DNA of 64,000 nt from positions 29,449 through 93,448 of the forward strand of contig CAJXUA010000014.1 in the NCBI GenBank assembly GCA_913060695.1, given 5' to 3'. Shown here piece after piece: positions 62,856-64,000 of this stretch. Made by a program: the position numbers and the translations under genes. Position 1 is the first letter of the stretch. Each line of letters begins with the position of its first letter. The notes below the pieces were generated by a model. That model saw nothing but the letters and a program-made list of their open reading frames with translations. It ran no database searches and was not told where the DNA came from. The stretch comes from an uncultured Gammaproteobacteria bacterium. GTDB taxonomy: Bacteria; Pseudomonadota; Gammaproteobacteria; Pseudomonadales; Pseudohongiellaceae.

Positions 62856-64000
<1,145 letters not shown>

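Overview
The window looks like the chromosome of a marine-type gammaproteobacterium. The right-hand third carries the housekeeping order pnp-rpsO-truB-rbfA-infB-nusA-rimP-tRNA(fMet)-tRNA(Leu)-secG-tpiA-glmM-folP-ftsH / yhbY / greA-carB-carA-dapB, close to the order in Pseudomonas and E. coli. The left part is rich in TonB-dependent receptors and sodium-coupled transporters, as in oligotrophic marine lineages such as the Cellvibrionales/Halieaceae. That placement is an inference from gene order and content. I see no insertion sequence, integrase, prophage, CRISPR array or rRNA gene.

Layout. (1) 1-1282: the 3' part of a DUF1295 membrane protein and a methyltransferase. (2) 1335-9932: two closely related TonB-dependent receptors on the minus strand, with a plus-strand membrane-anchored winged-helix regulator between them. 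(3) 10160-16554: a flavin oxidoreductase fused to a GNAT domain, an SRAP (YedK/HMCES) protein, a TPR protein, a secreted alpha/beta hydrolase, a cytochrome b561 and a small periplasmic TonB-C protein behind a sigma-54-like promoter. (4) 16912-27289: a compact group that may form one system. It has a 23-codon gene with its own promoter, an extreme Shine-Dalgarno and a terminator, a CDP-alcohol phosphatidyltransferase, an AglD/UPF0104-type membrane protein, a truncated M20-like protein, a D-aminoacylase-like lipoprotein, a divergent 6-pyruvoyl-tetrahydropterin synthase homologue, a zinc-less MDR dehydrogenase, a RibD-type reductase, a GT4 glycosyltransferase, a methyltransferase and an LTA-synthase-like sulfatase-fold protein. 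(5) 27314-41528: glutathione peroxidase, an SDR, an ADP-ribosylglycohydrolase-fold protein, MATE, two convergent AGCS Na+/amino-acid symporters, NhaC, a degenerate M28-like Tat protein, a beta-propeller, gamma-glutamyltransferase, a D-amino-acid aminotransferase and a GNAT. (6) 41601-41821: two tandem REP/BIME-like repeats. (7) 41916-63659: the housekeeping block.

How the parts may work together. The receptors, their putative regulator and the TonB-C protein point to TonB-linked uptake. The AGCS symporters, NhaC, GGT and Dat suggest peptide and amino-acid scavenging on a sodium circuit. Region 4 combines pteridine-type enzymes (RibD-like, PTPS-like, MDR) with GT, methyltransferase, CDP-alcohol transferase, flippase-like and phosphoglycerol-transferase-like proteins, which suggests a glycosylated and possibly lipid-linked pteridine-like product. 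This is the best candidate for an undescribed system. Its product is unknown.

Many start codons were moved inward from the longest open frame because of Shine-Dalgarno position, signal peptides, family alignment or overlap with the upstream stop. Each entry gives the reason.
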